Part shown: piece after piece, positions 36,969 through 48,595 of the stretch
Position numbering within the stretch: the first letter of the stretch is position 1
How the letters are laid out: each line of letters starts with the position of its first letter
Assembly: GCA_020091685.1 (NCBI GenBank)
Contig: CM034598.1
Span: 19,573,745 to 19,637,744, forward strand
Origin: Lutjanus erythropterus
Taxonomy: Eukaryota; Chordata; Actinopteri; Lutjaniformes; Lutjanidae
Reading direction: 5' to 3'
Length of the DNA: 64,000 nt
The notes under the pieces: model-generated
The model's input: the letters and a program-made list of their open reading frames with translations, nothing else
Database searches by the model: none
Told to the model about the DNA's origin: nothing
Translations under genes and position numbers: made by a program

Positions 36969-38589
36969 TGGATCACAGCTCACCGATCTGAACCTCTCAG
37001 AAAGAAAAAAACAATTTTCCCGCTTTGGGAATCTGCACTCACCTACAGGGAAAGAGGTGGAGTCATGTTCATCATGTGCGGTTGTGACATGCCCAGCTGT
37101 TTAAATGGTATTACATCAGTATTGTGACCAGCTGAGAAGATAATTAATTAATCATTACTACACCCTTTGGAGTCTGGAATATCACAATGACACGATGCAA
37201 TCCAGAAAACCAACATTCCGTTATGACATCATCTGTACACACTGCATTATTCCATCCTCACTGTTACAACATTCCGGAATGCTGGAGCTGATTTCACTGT
37301 AGTATCAAAATAACCTGCTATAATCATGACATCACAGAGGTGTTTCCCTATAATCATTGGGGTTCCACTGCTCTTTTTTCTCAGATGAATCCTGTTATTT
37401 CAACCACTCAAACAAACCATGTGCTCTGAACAAGCACTCTGTGAATGACAGAGAAGCGAGAGGAAAGAGAGTCAAGGGGGCTGGTTAAGTGCACTGAGTG
37501 AGCGGCAGTAATCACAGCTCTGGTAAAAGCACTCCTTTGCTCTGTATAGTGTTCCTCAAAATGGGCCTGCTCTCTGTCTGCCTCTCTCCCTCTTTTTCTC
37601 TCTCTGTCTGATAATAGCTCTAGATTGAGTAATTGTGTGTTTGAGTGGAGCTACACTGCAGGGTGGAACCTGCAATCAGATACCGAGAACACGTTTCTCT
37701 CGCTGGCTGTGTCTGTCTCTTCATTCATACCATTCCCTCAGCAGTCTGGCCTCTCCGCACCCGGCCCTCCCTCCAGCCATTCGGTTCCTACAGGTGCTCC
37801 TCAACCATCACCCCTACACACGGCCTACTCTACGCAGCCAGCGAGGGCTAGGGTCAATAACAGCTGTGCGCCGCGCTGTAATTGATGTCATCATTTCAAT
37901 TTGAGCTGATTACGGTTGAGAGCTGCTTATCGTGTGACCCGGGGTGGAATAACACACTGTAGGGCCCAGCGAGCTGCCACGCCTGACCAAGCTTAACTGC
38001 TGGGCTGGCTGGATGGATGGATGAGTTGGCTCAGCCCAGGGCTGCCTTCTCTATTGACTCCTAATGCGGAGGTAATGACTGAGCGTATTCCAGGGGCATG
38101 GCTGGCGCAAGTGTCTGTGTCGCTGGCATTTAGTGTAGTTCTGGGGCTATTATTATGATTGGCCTGCCCCTCTGTCAACACACTCTCACATGATTAAGCC
38201 CTCTGTTGGCACAGATTTGGGTATATGATGTGTGTATGCAGACTGTGCGCGTGTGTGTGTGTGTGCATGAAGGCAATTTACTATCATTATACAATGCAGG
38301 GTTGGACAGTGTAAAGAGAGTTGTAGTCCTTTCATTCTACACACATATATAACATATATACAGATAAAAGAAGAGAAGGATCGTATAACTAGAGAGTGCT
38401 CTCAGTCGAGTGCAGATCTTCACCTGGCAACCCAAAAAGAATATAACCCCTTTGTAATCACCAGCATTTTGATTAGTAACTGTGATTTAATCACTTATTT
38501 TGTCACTAACTGTATTACAATTGCATTTATTTTGTAATGTAATTATAGCTATAATTTAACTAGGTAGTAAGTAGTTACTCTCCAGTACT
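36969..38589. other. Non-repetitive intronic block, possible regulatory DNA
   Basis: The part from about 37600 to 38170 has balanced composition, few simple repeats and several TAAT-type sites (for example GTAATTGATGTCATCATTTC at 37879). No exon with splice support was found in it. The remainder is unassigned. Confidence 0.35.
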
Positions 38590-38965
38590 GCTAGTGTCCT
38601 ATTAGACATTTATGTGAAATTTTGTCATAGTTAGCATATGAATTCTTGAGTTGTGGCCAAAAATATGTTTTGTGAGATCACAGTGATCTTTAACCATCAA
38701 GATTTATGCAGTTTATCCTTAAGTACAAGTGGATATTAGTGCCAAATTCAAAGACACGCCCTCCAAGTGTTCCTGAGATGTCGCGTTCATGAGAGTGGGA
38801 TAGACGTGAAATATTGATTATTGTCAATAATGATTGAGTCATCATTGAGTCCAAGTGGACATTTGTGCCAAGTTTGCCGTCATTCCCTTAAGGCGAATGG
38901 GATGGACATGAGGTCATGATGACCTTGACCTTTGACCACTAAAATTTAATCAGTTCAGCAGCAAG
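38590..38965. repeat. Dispersed fish repeat with internal sub-repeats
   Basis: Contains GACCTTGACCTTTGACCACT, AAGTGGACATTTGTGCCAAG and AAGTACAAGTGGATATTAGT, blocks that I recognise from an abundant fish repeat in which a unit of about 130 bp recurs. Two such degenerate units are visible, about 38690-38800 and 38845-38960. No coding capacity. Confidence 0.55.
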
Positions 38966-41105
38966 AAGATGGTTATGATAATATGGTCAACATCCTCACA
39001 TAAAAACTTCAACATCTGGGACACACTGTCCATCAACTTTGACTGCATTTGCGTACAAAGCATCATCAGTGTAAAGACAGAGTCCTCCTCCTTTCGTTTT
39101 ATCTGTTGCATCTTGTCATGTCAGAACTGGTTCACCCATCAAGTGCAACACCTTTATTTGAGATGTTGTGGAGCACGTCTTTGTAAGATGTGGGCACAGC
39201 AGTCTCTAGTTTCTGTTACTTGAAAATTAGCCAGGAGCATACGCTAGGAGCAGCCTCAAATCCAAGACGGGTTGGCAAGGCTCTTATCCCTGCTCTCCTC
39301 CATTCCACCTCAGGTGGCCCATGGCGGTGCGCCCAGCTGATCTGACTGGGTGGTTGAAAGATGCCGCATGCATTGTTTATCATCTCAAGGTCTGCTGCTC
39401 TTTACTCCAAACTTCATGCTTCCTTTTCCGATGCCTATGGGTGTATTTCTGTGGTGGGAGATTTGTGCCACAGCAATAAAGCCAAAACATCTGAGATTAA
39501 AACGGAAAAGAGGCAAAATTTGAAGGGGTCTTCAGCCACAGCATCTGTATATGCAAATGTATGTGCTTTGTGATGCTAAATAAGTCTACAACCTTTCTAA
39601 TTTTATAGAAGTAGATTACAATCACAGCATCATTAAATTAGTATTATAATCCTGAGTATGATTTTTATATTATTTTATAGCAAAGAATGTGTCACCTCCA
39701 ACCACCCGCCCACAGAAAAGAAATAAATAAAACACCTGTCAGTGCTTTGGCATTTCTCCTTGCTGTTGATGTTTGAGTCTTTTCAATGAAAGCACCAAAA
39801 TAACACCGCCACCTTCCAGCATTCCTGCTGTGCACTAATAACACACATGAACAGACTAAAGCACACAGCCATACATAAAAATGGCATATCAGAATATACA
39901 AAGGGCAACACCTGCACTGGATCAGGGCTAATTATCTGTCAACAAAAGATGATGCCCGTACTGTACAAATAGCAGGCATAACATATTTTCCAGTTGGTGA
40001 GATCTGGATCGAGCTTCTTGGCTTTAAACTTTTCTCAGCATCGACAGCGGGCAATACCCTTAACCCTCAACACCACTTGTCTGATCAATGCTTGGGAGCA
40101 GAGCTGCTGCTAAAAACAGACAAAGACTGCTCACTAAAGAAACACTGTCTCTTGGTGTCTCTTTCTTTCTTTTTTTTTTTTTTTTTTTTTTTGCCGGAGC
40201 TCTGAATCTGTGGGTGTTGGGGAGCAAAAAGCTGTCTGCCACATTCTTTTTCTTTCTCTTTCTCTGTCATTTTCCTGACTCTTTTAATACCATCATTAGG
40301 AGAGCTCTCCTGCTTGCTGCTACCGCTGCTGGCCAAGAAACACGAGACAGAGAGAGAGAGAGAGAGAGAAAAGAGCTGCGAGAGAGGCGAGGGGTGGAGA
40401 CAATAAGAGAAATGTGTGCACAGTTTTTTTTTTTTTTTTTGTCATGCAGCGAGGTAAAGATGGTTCAGGGGAACTTTGCTTTGTTCACTGCTGTGTGTCC
40501 CTGCCGTGTCTGAGCATCTGACCGTATACTGTGGGTGTGTTCACGTGTATTGGAGGCGTGCGGTGTGTTTATCACATGTATGTGTGAAGGTGTACGACGT
40601 ACATCACAACTGTGGCAACACGTGTCTTTTCATGTCATATCCAGGTGTGCAACCACCTGAATTTAAGGAGACAAAGATGACAGGCAACAAACACACACAA
40701 ACTCTCAGACATGAAGATCAGCTCTCAGCCAGCTGGAGCAGCACTTCTGCATGCACATCTATCGGAAACCATAAACCTGTGTGACCCTCTGTTCCCATGA
40801 TAACCTGAAGCTGCCCTGCCATTTGTCAGAACTCACTGATTATCTCAGGTGCTGTGGTCCCTCTGGAGGACTAGAAGCCTCACACTAGAGATGGATATCT
40901 GTATATGCAGTGCCACAACAAGAGTGTGTTCATGTTTGTATGTCAGTATTTATCTCTTGACCAGTAGCATAGCCTGAAAAAAGGCTGTGGGTGTGTATCA
41001 GGAAAAACTGGGTGAGCCACAGTGAAGGTCACACTGATGTGCATCTCCCCAAAACACACAATTCTCCATGTAGGCTTGCCTATAACACAGCATTAACACA
41101 AACAT
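38966..41105. other. Unassigned intronic DNA with homopolymer and GA tracts
   Basis: T homopolymers at 40170-40192 and 40424-40440 and a (GA)n tract at 40349-40369. No exon or element terminus recognised. Confidence 0.4.
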
Positions 41106-41245
41106 TCAAATGATCACCTGGTCATCAAGCCTCTACAGAAGCCTGACAACAACTTGATCATTTGAATCAGGTGTGTTGGAGCAGGGAAACATCTCAAATA
41201 TGCAGGGCAGGTGTCCCTGAGGACCAGGGTTGAGAAACACTGATC
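41106..41245. repeat. Dispersed fish repeat fragment
   Basis: GATCATTTGAATCAGGTGTG, TTGGAGCAGGGAAACATCTC and GAGGACCAGGGTTGAGAAAC are the conserved core of a repeat widespread in ray-finned fish. Only this core is present. Confidence 0.6.
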
Positions 41246-41299
41246 TTGAGGGACTATGTTTATAGGAGTCAATATATTGTTTTTATTGTATTTATTTGA

Positions 41300-41330
41300 A
41301 AAAAAAACTGCATAGTGTGCCTTTAAGTAC
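41300..41330. mobile_element. Solo MITE right end
   Basis: ACTGCATAGTGTGCCTTTAA matches the right terminus of the TTAA element at 56341-57440. The left terminus was not found nearby, so this is a fragment. Confidence 0.45.
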
Positions 41331-42101
41331 ATCCTAGTGGAAGATGAGTATATTTAAGACTTATTGGTGTCTTAAAGCGACTTTTATATCTATTACTTTC
41401 ATACATTTTTTGCATTTTCAGAGAATGGACTACTGAAGATTCTGCTCTTTCTTTCCCAGTTTCTCATTTTTTAACTTTTGCTGGGTCACATTGGTGCATG
41501 CTGAGCATTCAAAGTTTAGAACTGGTTAGATATAATACTAATGACTCTCAATAGAATCTCTGTCTCTGTCTGTGCTTTTGGCTACGAAGAGGATAGGGCC
41601 GCGTCAGAACATGACTATTTTCTTGTAAACAAAGCTTATAAAAAGCAGAATACAGACTTGCATTAAAAAAGTCTTAAATAGATTTACATACTGAAAATTA
41701 ATAAACTTCAAGAGTGAAAATGAATGCATCTCTAGCTGAGAGTTTGACAGCCCTCTGACAGTGTGTAAGCACACTGTGTAGTGTGACAGTACCCACTTAA
41801 ACAGTCACAATGACAGAATTATTTATCATGGGAAAATGAAATGGCAATAATTTTGTAACCCTTGATCTCCCATCTCTGTGTCTCTGTCTCTTCTAAAAAG
41901 AGGAAAAACTGGAGCTCTGCTGACTCTCAACATTCCACATAAGATCCCAAAAAGACACACACAAACCACATAGACATGAATGCACCTGACCTCACACCCA
42001 CATGTGCACAATATCAGGCCGACACAGCTAACAGCCTCCACATCTCTGAACAAACACTGTAGGTGAGGCTGAAGGAAAGACCACACAGGGGGCCAGAGGT
42101 T

Positions 42102-42102
42102 T

Positions 42103-42133
<31 letters not shown>
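42102..42133. repeat. (CA)n microsatellite at the border of a dispersed repeat
   Basis: About 16 CA units directly abutting copy B of the repeat that starts at 42134. Confidence 0.95.
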
Positions 42134-42136
<3 letters not shown>

Positions 42137-42852
42137 TTTTTTGGATGCGCCGTCATCATCAGCGAGAGACTCACATCTCCTCCTCAACATCATCCACTAA
42201 TGACCACAGCGACTCTGGAAACTGTCCGTAAAATTATATGTAAGTCTATGCAAAAGTTAAATAAATGCACAGAGTGCACCTGTAGGATTCACAGCAGGGT
42301 AAACAAAACTGTTGCACACCTGGCACCACACTCATACCTGTCCCCCCCTAAACAATGGCAGGTAGGAACTGATTAGCTCTTAGACAAGAGGGACATGAAG
42401 AAGAAACTTAAATACTACACATATAAAATGTTAAATTAAAATACTAGGTAAAATGCTGTAAATGATAATGAAATTATTATCATATATAACATCATTTATA
42501 ATAGTAAACTTAATTCTGCAAATCCATAATAATGTTGTGAAATTATTATACTGAAATATACCACATACACAATAAACTGCACAGCGTAATAAGGAACACA
42601 AAATCAGTAAAGTAACTTACTACAAATAACCTAAAAACGTAATGTGTATAGTAACTATGGTTACACTTGTAGCAGGAAACAGCAACAATGATTTGTTACA
42701 TTTAGAAAGTGACCATCTAATGAAAATAAAACATGTTTTAAAAGTTATTGTAAGAACTTTAATGGCATTATTAAGTACTCGTATCTGTACTCAGTATCAG
42801 CAAGTACCCAAATGTAAGTACTTGTAAAAAGTGGTATCGGTGCATCCCTATT
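42134..42852. mobile_element. Dispersed hAT-like nonautonomous repeat, copy B
   Basis: Second copy of the repeat at 4455-5322, in the same orientation, ending GGTATCGGTGCATCCCTA. It lacks the roughly 200 bp present in copy A after GCACAGAGTxCACCTG, and carries about 55 extra bases around 42530-42570. Confidence 0.6.
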
Positions 42853-44949
42853 ATTAAGTATAATATATAAGTATCATCAGTATAAGTAACTCTAATTCAC
42901 ATACACAAATAGGTCTTCACACATACACGCACAAATGTTTGATTCATGCAGGCTCCCTGTCTGCTTTCTGCACACACAAACACACAGAAACACAGCCTCA
43001 GCTGCAGTTTAATTTCATTTTGCACTGCACCGATCTAGGACTAAAAACACGTGCACACACACACACACACACAAACATGCACACAGCACACTCGCCAGCT
43101 CTCATACTGTACAGTGCCTCCTCTCAACCATCCAGAGAACTAACCAGCTGATAACAGCTTCTGTTCACAGAAATCCAATTCCCTCCAAAGGTCATTTGTC
43201 CATTCAAAGATTTTCCTTTTTTCCTGTGCTCTCTCATCCTCTCTTATTTATTCTGGCTATTTGCTACTTTTTGAAATCTATACCCTTTGCCCTCTTCTTT
43301 CTCCCTCCTCTGCCTCTTTATTATATTTTTTTGTATTTTGGTTTGAACCCTATCTGCCCCTGTCTTGGCTCTCTCCCTCCCTTCCCATCACACACCCTGG
43401 ATCACAGCCAGCAAGAGGCTCTTGGCTGTGAATGGCAACACAGGGCAGAAAAGGCTCTAACCAGGTGTCTGGGTCACTGAGGAAGTGGGCACAGCAGGGC
43501 ACAGCAGGGCAGAGTTGGGCTACGTGGCTCTGCTGGGTTTAAAAAGGCAGATACAGGCAGAGCCTGACAGAGCTTGGCCGTATTTCTTGGCATGCTTGAG
43601 GAGGTTGTAAGAACTGATTAGTAATGACACGAGGTGTTCAGGGGCAGGGAGAAACAAACTAAATGTAAATGGACAGGACTAATGTGATTATTAAAAGAGA
43701 TATTTCTCTTTTTTCATAATTGGGTGTGACTATTACAGCACTGATATCAATAATATTTTTTTCTTGTGACAAAACTGGTTTCACTCCACCTGTGTCAGCA
43801 AATCCAAAAAGGAAAGTTTTACAAGATTACATTTTGAAAATAGCCAAGGCAAACATGATATTAAAGGATAGCTTCACTTGGTTTCCAGTAAAACAACACT
43901 CACATGCCCCTGTGTATGTTGAAACAGTCTTTGGTTGCTGTGATCATTCCTTTTGTCCATAAAGGCCACACAAAAATCCACAGTCCTTATTCTGTGCAAA
44001 AATGTGAGCAGCCTGAGTTAAACAAATAAAGTGAATATTTTCAAAAACGGCATTCAGTTTAGTAGGAAATTCCCTGTTTGTTTCTTCAGCCAATGTTTTC
44101 TTGCTGAATTGCAGAAGAGAGACAGAATAATAAGGATACGATTTCGTACTAAAATGACCTTAACTTTGGAAGACACTCACTTGATTTGTCTCACTCAGAT
44201 TGTCTCATATTAGCTTTGACTGCACTAACAGGTGGCTTGTGCAGTTTTCTTGTAAACGACAGAAATTCATGTTTACAGTCAGTCTTGAAAAATCCAACGC
44301 ATTTCCTCCTTTTCATCAGTAATAATACATCATAAAACAGAGCCATCATATTCTTCCGTGCCTTTGTTGTTGCATCGCTATGTTACCACTAGCAGCTGTT
44401 GATCAGTTGAATAATGTAAAACTGGCAGCAAGAATATGTGTATATACATGTCCATCCTTGTGAAGGACATATGCTCCATAGTAAGGCTGGGCAATTGGAC
44501 GCATACATATATTGGCAATTGGCTCAGTCCATTTGCAATCATTTTTGGGGGATTTCTGTCCTCTTATTTTGTTAATTTAATGGTCTGCAGAGTGGAAACT
44601 GCTGTTCAGCCAAAAAAAAAAAAAAAAAAAAAAAAAACTCTTCAGACTCTAATTCAGTGGCACAGTACACATCCACTAAGCTGGAGGACAAGTAAGAGGA
44701 AAACAGCCTGTAGAGCCAGAACATTATCACATCTAACGCAGTAAATTAAAGATTTATTTCAACCAAACCAGAGTCGGTGAGCACTGGAACAGTGGAAAGA
44801 CAAACCAAAACAGTTTTGGTGAGTTTTATGTTGTTTTTCTGTCAAGTTTGAAGTTTGAATATGAAGAGTTAAAAAGGCAGGAATAAAAATATCATAGTTT
44901 GGTTGAAAAGAGAAACTTGCTAGCGCTACTAGTGGCTATAAACTATCAA
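42853..44949. other. Unassigned intronic DNA
   Basis: Short CA runs (43047-43074), an A homopolymer at 44612-44637, and a possible MITE start (TTAAAGGATAGCTTCACTTG at 43861) without an identified partner. No exon recognised. Confidence 0.4.
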
Positions 44950-45255
44950 TATTTTGTTGACTAAATGCCAGTTTAGGGGGCCAGTATATTGTTGAGGGCC
45001 ACACACAAAGACACATGTTTAGGATTAAACGTAGGATTTGTGACTGATGTCTTAAAACAATACAGTAAATTCCTTGAGTACAGAAGTCACCTGTTTTCAT
45101 ATAAGAAAGATCACTTTATCCAGGCTATTTAAAATGAAAATACTGAGGTGAAATGATCAAAATATAATATAATACATGCATTTCGCGTCACATTCAGGGC
45201 CACAAAAAATGTTTCTGATGGATGCCGGCGGGTCACACTTTGACAACCCTGGCTC
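44950..45255. mobile_element. Possible short inverted-repeat relic
   Basis: Begins with GGGGGCCAGTATATTG and ends with TCACACTTTGACAACCCTGG. The latter resembles the CAAACCCT-type ends of a fish repeat class. Low-confidence boundaries. Confidence 0.3.
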
Positions 45256-46455
45256 CAGAGGGTGCAGATATTTCTGCAGATAAGGAGGAGCATGGACTTA
45301 AATTGGAGCCACATTAGGAAAGGATCTCTTTGCAGCAATTGTGATCAGGAGGAATGATAAAACAAAAGCTGTACACATGGGCATGTGAGCATTACTTAAC
45401 AAAAGACAGATGTGAAAAGATGAGAATCTATCCTTTTTTAAATCTGGCAGTGCAGTCAGCCACTCAACAAACCAGAGGCTGGTGCTAACTGGTGATCCTA
45501 TATTGTAACCATCAACACAGTAACCTTTCCTAAAAATTGCCAATAGGCCCTGGAGTGACAGGCCAGACAAGCAGCAGTGAGTTGCTGCTGGCTGGTGTCA
45601 GGCTAAGTGGGCATGTCAGGCCTGTGCTGTCCTGGCTCCCTGCCTGTTCTCTCAGCTGCTCGCTCAGTCCCCTGTGTCCTCAACCCTAAACGGATCCAGT
45701 CGCTGCTACTCAGCTCCAGTGGTAGGCTGATCTGGCTGACTAATGAACACTTTTCCTAATGAGGGGAACCCCCCACCACCCCCCCAATCTCATCATTCCC
45801 TGTACACATCCTTTACCCATTTTTACTCCTATTTACTCTCCATCTCTCGCACTTGTCCCTTCCACCTCTTCCTCGGGCACTGGTCTCCATCTTTCTGCAT
45901 CCTCTCATCTCAGCAGTTCCTGTGCACATTCTTCACACTGTCTATATCTCACTTCTCTCCCTTGCCGACAGCCATTCACCAACTGTTTGCCATCTCCTTT
46001 CCTTTTCCTCTATTCATCATCAGCTCTATTAAAAGCATCTACAAATTCAGGCTCTTTGAGCAACTGTTGTGCAACCAAAATATTTTATGGTGGCGGATTC
46101 ATTTCAAATGCTGTCATAGTGTCAGCTAGTTGTTCAGAGCTTCTGTATTGATGTGTAGTGAGCAGTGCAAACTAGCTAAATGTGATACTAAAAGCATTGT
46201 GCTGAGATGTAGTCATGCATACTGAGGTTATCTGTGAAACATCAGTGTATTCCTTTAATAACCCCCCCATCCCCCTTTTTTTACATGAGTAAACTAAAAA
46301 GGGGCAGAGGACAGAGGGATGGAAACATGACTCAGGTATTTCTCACGGCAGGTCTGGCTTAGAGGACATCAGGGAGAACAGCAGTATAAATCATAAGGTT
46401 GACCTCGTGACAACCTCTGAGCTACGGGGTCAAACAGAAACACTCACAAGGACAG
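45256..46455. other. Unassigned intronic DNA
   Basis: Pyrimidine-rich in 45765-46020. No exon or element terminus recognised. Confidence 0.4.
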
Positions 46456-47290
46456 CAACGTTTACATGGACAATATTTCTTCAATCCCACTGAAATCTTT
46501 CTGATTACAAATTCCAACTTTTTCAACAGTTTACACTAACCCTGCATTCAAATCACATGCTTTTTTTTTTTTAGTTCTTTTAGTATGTTCTGCAGCCGCC
46601 CTTACAAAGCATGTACTGTTGCATTCAGTATGCATACAATTTGGACATACTACTTTCCCATATCATTGCACCCTGAACTTTGACCCTCTTGCTTATACAC
46701 CCATTACAGAGGATTGTGGGTCAGAAAAGTCAGAAAAGAATGCTGGCTTGCATACTGCAAAATGCAATCAGATGCAGTAGGACATCCTGGTATTTTTGGC
46801 CACATTACCACATTTGACGTACTTTGTATGGGGGCACAATAAATCCTTTTCTGCCATACTAAATAGTATGGTAGTATGGGTATTGGAACACAAAGAAAAT
46901 AAAGTGATCAGGTAAAACATATGTGTTTCCATGCCTCAAAGCATTAATCAGAATATAACTCTTTTGAAATGGACAACTTGCTGCCTGCTGTGATGTATCT
47001 AATCTGCCGAAATATAACAGAAGTAGTAGAAGAAGCGGTTGCAGTTAGCCAACCGCCAGTTAACAAAGAAGAAGAAGTGTTTCCACCCTGTAATTTTGAA
47101 GACGGACCCACGTCGTATCCTGGGAATAATATAAGGGTCTTACAATCTTTTAAAGTTTGTAACAGAAATGGTATATCCACTACAGACCAGTTCTGTTCAC
47201 GTACCCCCATGTGGGGCAGACATTGCCAGAAATAATATATTTATTCTGACCAGAGAGAAAAGATCGGATTAAGCATTTACATGGTTATTA
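46456..47290. mobile_element. Composite of decayed inverted-repeat elements
   Basis: Left GTTTACATGGACAATATTTC and right GGATTAAGCATTTACATGG are inverted GTTTACATG-type ends common in fish. Between them, 46600-46885 is a second repeat rich in GTATG/CATAC words (for example CATACTAAATAGTATGGTAG). The two appear nested. No transposase was recognised. Confidence 0.4.
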
Positions 47291-47378
47291 TTTTCCTGTT
47301 TATCTGTGTATCAAAGGTCTACACCAGCTCTCTCAACCTGACTGAAAATCCCTTCCGATCCAGCCACATCAGGACAGT

Positions 47379-47882
47379 TGCTGCAATCCATTGGACTTGG
47401 AAAAAAATTATCTCTGACATGCAAAAAGTGCAATGGAATGGTCATTCAAGTCGAAATTCCAAGTCAAAAACTCCAGGTCAGATCCATCTAGCTCAAGTTC
47501 ACCAACATAAACACACCTGATATGGCAGCACACAGAATGAACACCAAGCACTTTTCATCAATTTTTACTAGTTTTTGTGTTTTGAAACGTGCTGTAGCAA
47601 CTTTGTTGTTTCTGTTTACATTCAGTTGATCTATGCTTGACAAAAGTCTCTGTGAGCATGTGGTGCTTGTCTACTCTTACTGTCTCTTTTAATGTGTGCA
47701 ATAATCTGTTAAATCAGCTGCTGGAGATGCTTGTGGAGTTCAGAGACTTGTCATACAAACATCAGTTTGCTGTGGGCATCCACATTTTCCTGAGCAGATG
47801 CACTTGGACGCATTTAGATTGGAAGTTGGGAATACCAGTTTGGGACTATGGATTTCTGACTTGCAATGGATTGCAGCAGGTC
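47379..47882. mobile_element. Short element with 15-bp terminal inverted repeat
   Basis: TGCTGCAATCCATTG near 47380 and its exact inverse CAATGGATTGCAGCA near 47866 bound about 500 bp; the similarity extends further inward with gaps (GACTTGGAA against TTCTGACTTG). No coding capacity was recognised. Confidence 0.5.
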
Positions 47883-48185
47883 TCTTCTGACTGAGGTGTT
47901 TACACGAGGCATTTTTATTCTGATTGGCTATCATCCTGATTATTTGTGGAATATTAGGGTCCATGTAAACGCAAGGGACAAAAATCACCTGCTTTTGCTA
48001 TTTGCTTGTATCTTTACATCTTTATCTTTTAACACAGGGCCCTACAAACTCAGATGAGCATCATCTGGTCCCTTGTGTTGCGTCATGTCATTCCGTCCAC
48101 TGACACCTTCACAGCCAGCTCTGCAAGCCCTGCAGGACTCTGAAAGATCAGATCAGAGCACAGGTAACACAGGTCTTCCACTCAC

Positions 48186-48595
48186 CAGGCCGTCACAGTT
48201 GCTGATGGCCACCGAAGCTCCTGGCGTGTCTGTGATGTCACCTACGTACAAGCACTCGTCGTGCAGTGGCTCGGAATGCCGGGTACTGTCGCTGTCATCA
48301 CGCCACTCTATCTTGGCTCCGGGGGCCACCAGCCTGGCGTTGTGGCGCAGGCGCAGGTGGAACTCCCGGCCGAAGATGGTGACGTTGTAGTAAAGCCTTT
48401 CACGGTGGGCCACGGGCTCTCCCCTCAGTTCTTCCCACTCATCATTGCCTTCTCCTACCTCCCTCCTCCGGCGCCTACGGGGCTGCCCTCCTGCCACGCG
48501 GCCAGCCGAGATGGCGTGTGACAGGAAGCGGCCCTCTGCGTCCACACTGATCGGCCTCACCAGTCCATACTCCCCCAGGACGTGCTGCAGGGAGT
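48186..48595 (-). CDS. adamts2/3/14 (member unresolved): ADAMTS procollagen N-proteinase-like, coding exon 2 (N-terminal prodomain)
   Basis: Exon of 410 nt encoding residues 30-166 of the precursor, all inside the Pep_M12B-type prodomain. The acceptor is a long pyrimidine tract ending CCCCAG at 48596; the donor is GTGAGT from 48185, so the exon ends in phase 0. Visible landmarks are EYGLVRPISVDAEGRFLSH (38-56), six arginines in a row (69-74), an N-glycosylation site NVT (100), FHLRLRHNARLVAPGA (108-123), Cys144 in ECLYVGD, and VAISNCDGL (158-166) with Cys163. Those blocks match human ADAMTS2, ADAMTS3 and ADAMTS14 at the start of the prodomain about equally well from memory. The short spacer between IEW and EPL (10 residues) fits ADAMTS2 or ADAMTS14 better than ADAMTS3. 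The gene is partial here: the catalytic HExxH domain, disintegrin, TSP1 and spacer exons are not in the window and should lie beyond position 1. Confidence 0.95.

Noticed and set aside
48153-48185. Continuation of the prodomain frame past the NCDGL end
   Set aside because: A GTGAGT donor follows immediately, and the extra residues do not match the conserved continuation seen in the family.
48073-48521. Plus-strand open frames over the ADAMTS exon 2
   Set aside because: They are antisense shadows of a GC-rich true exon with no homology of their own.
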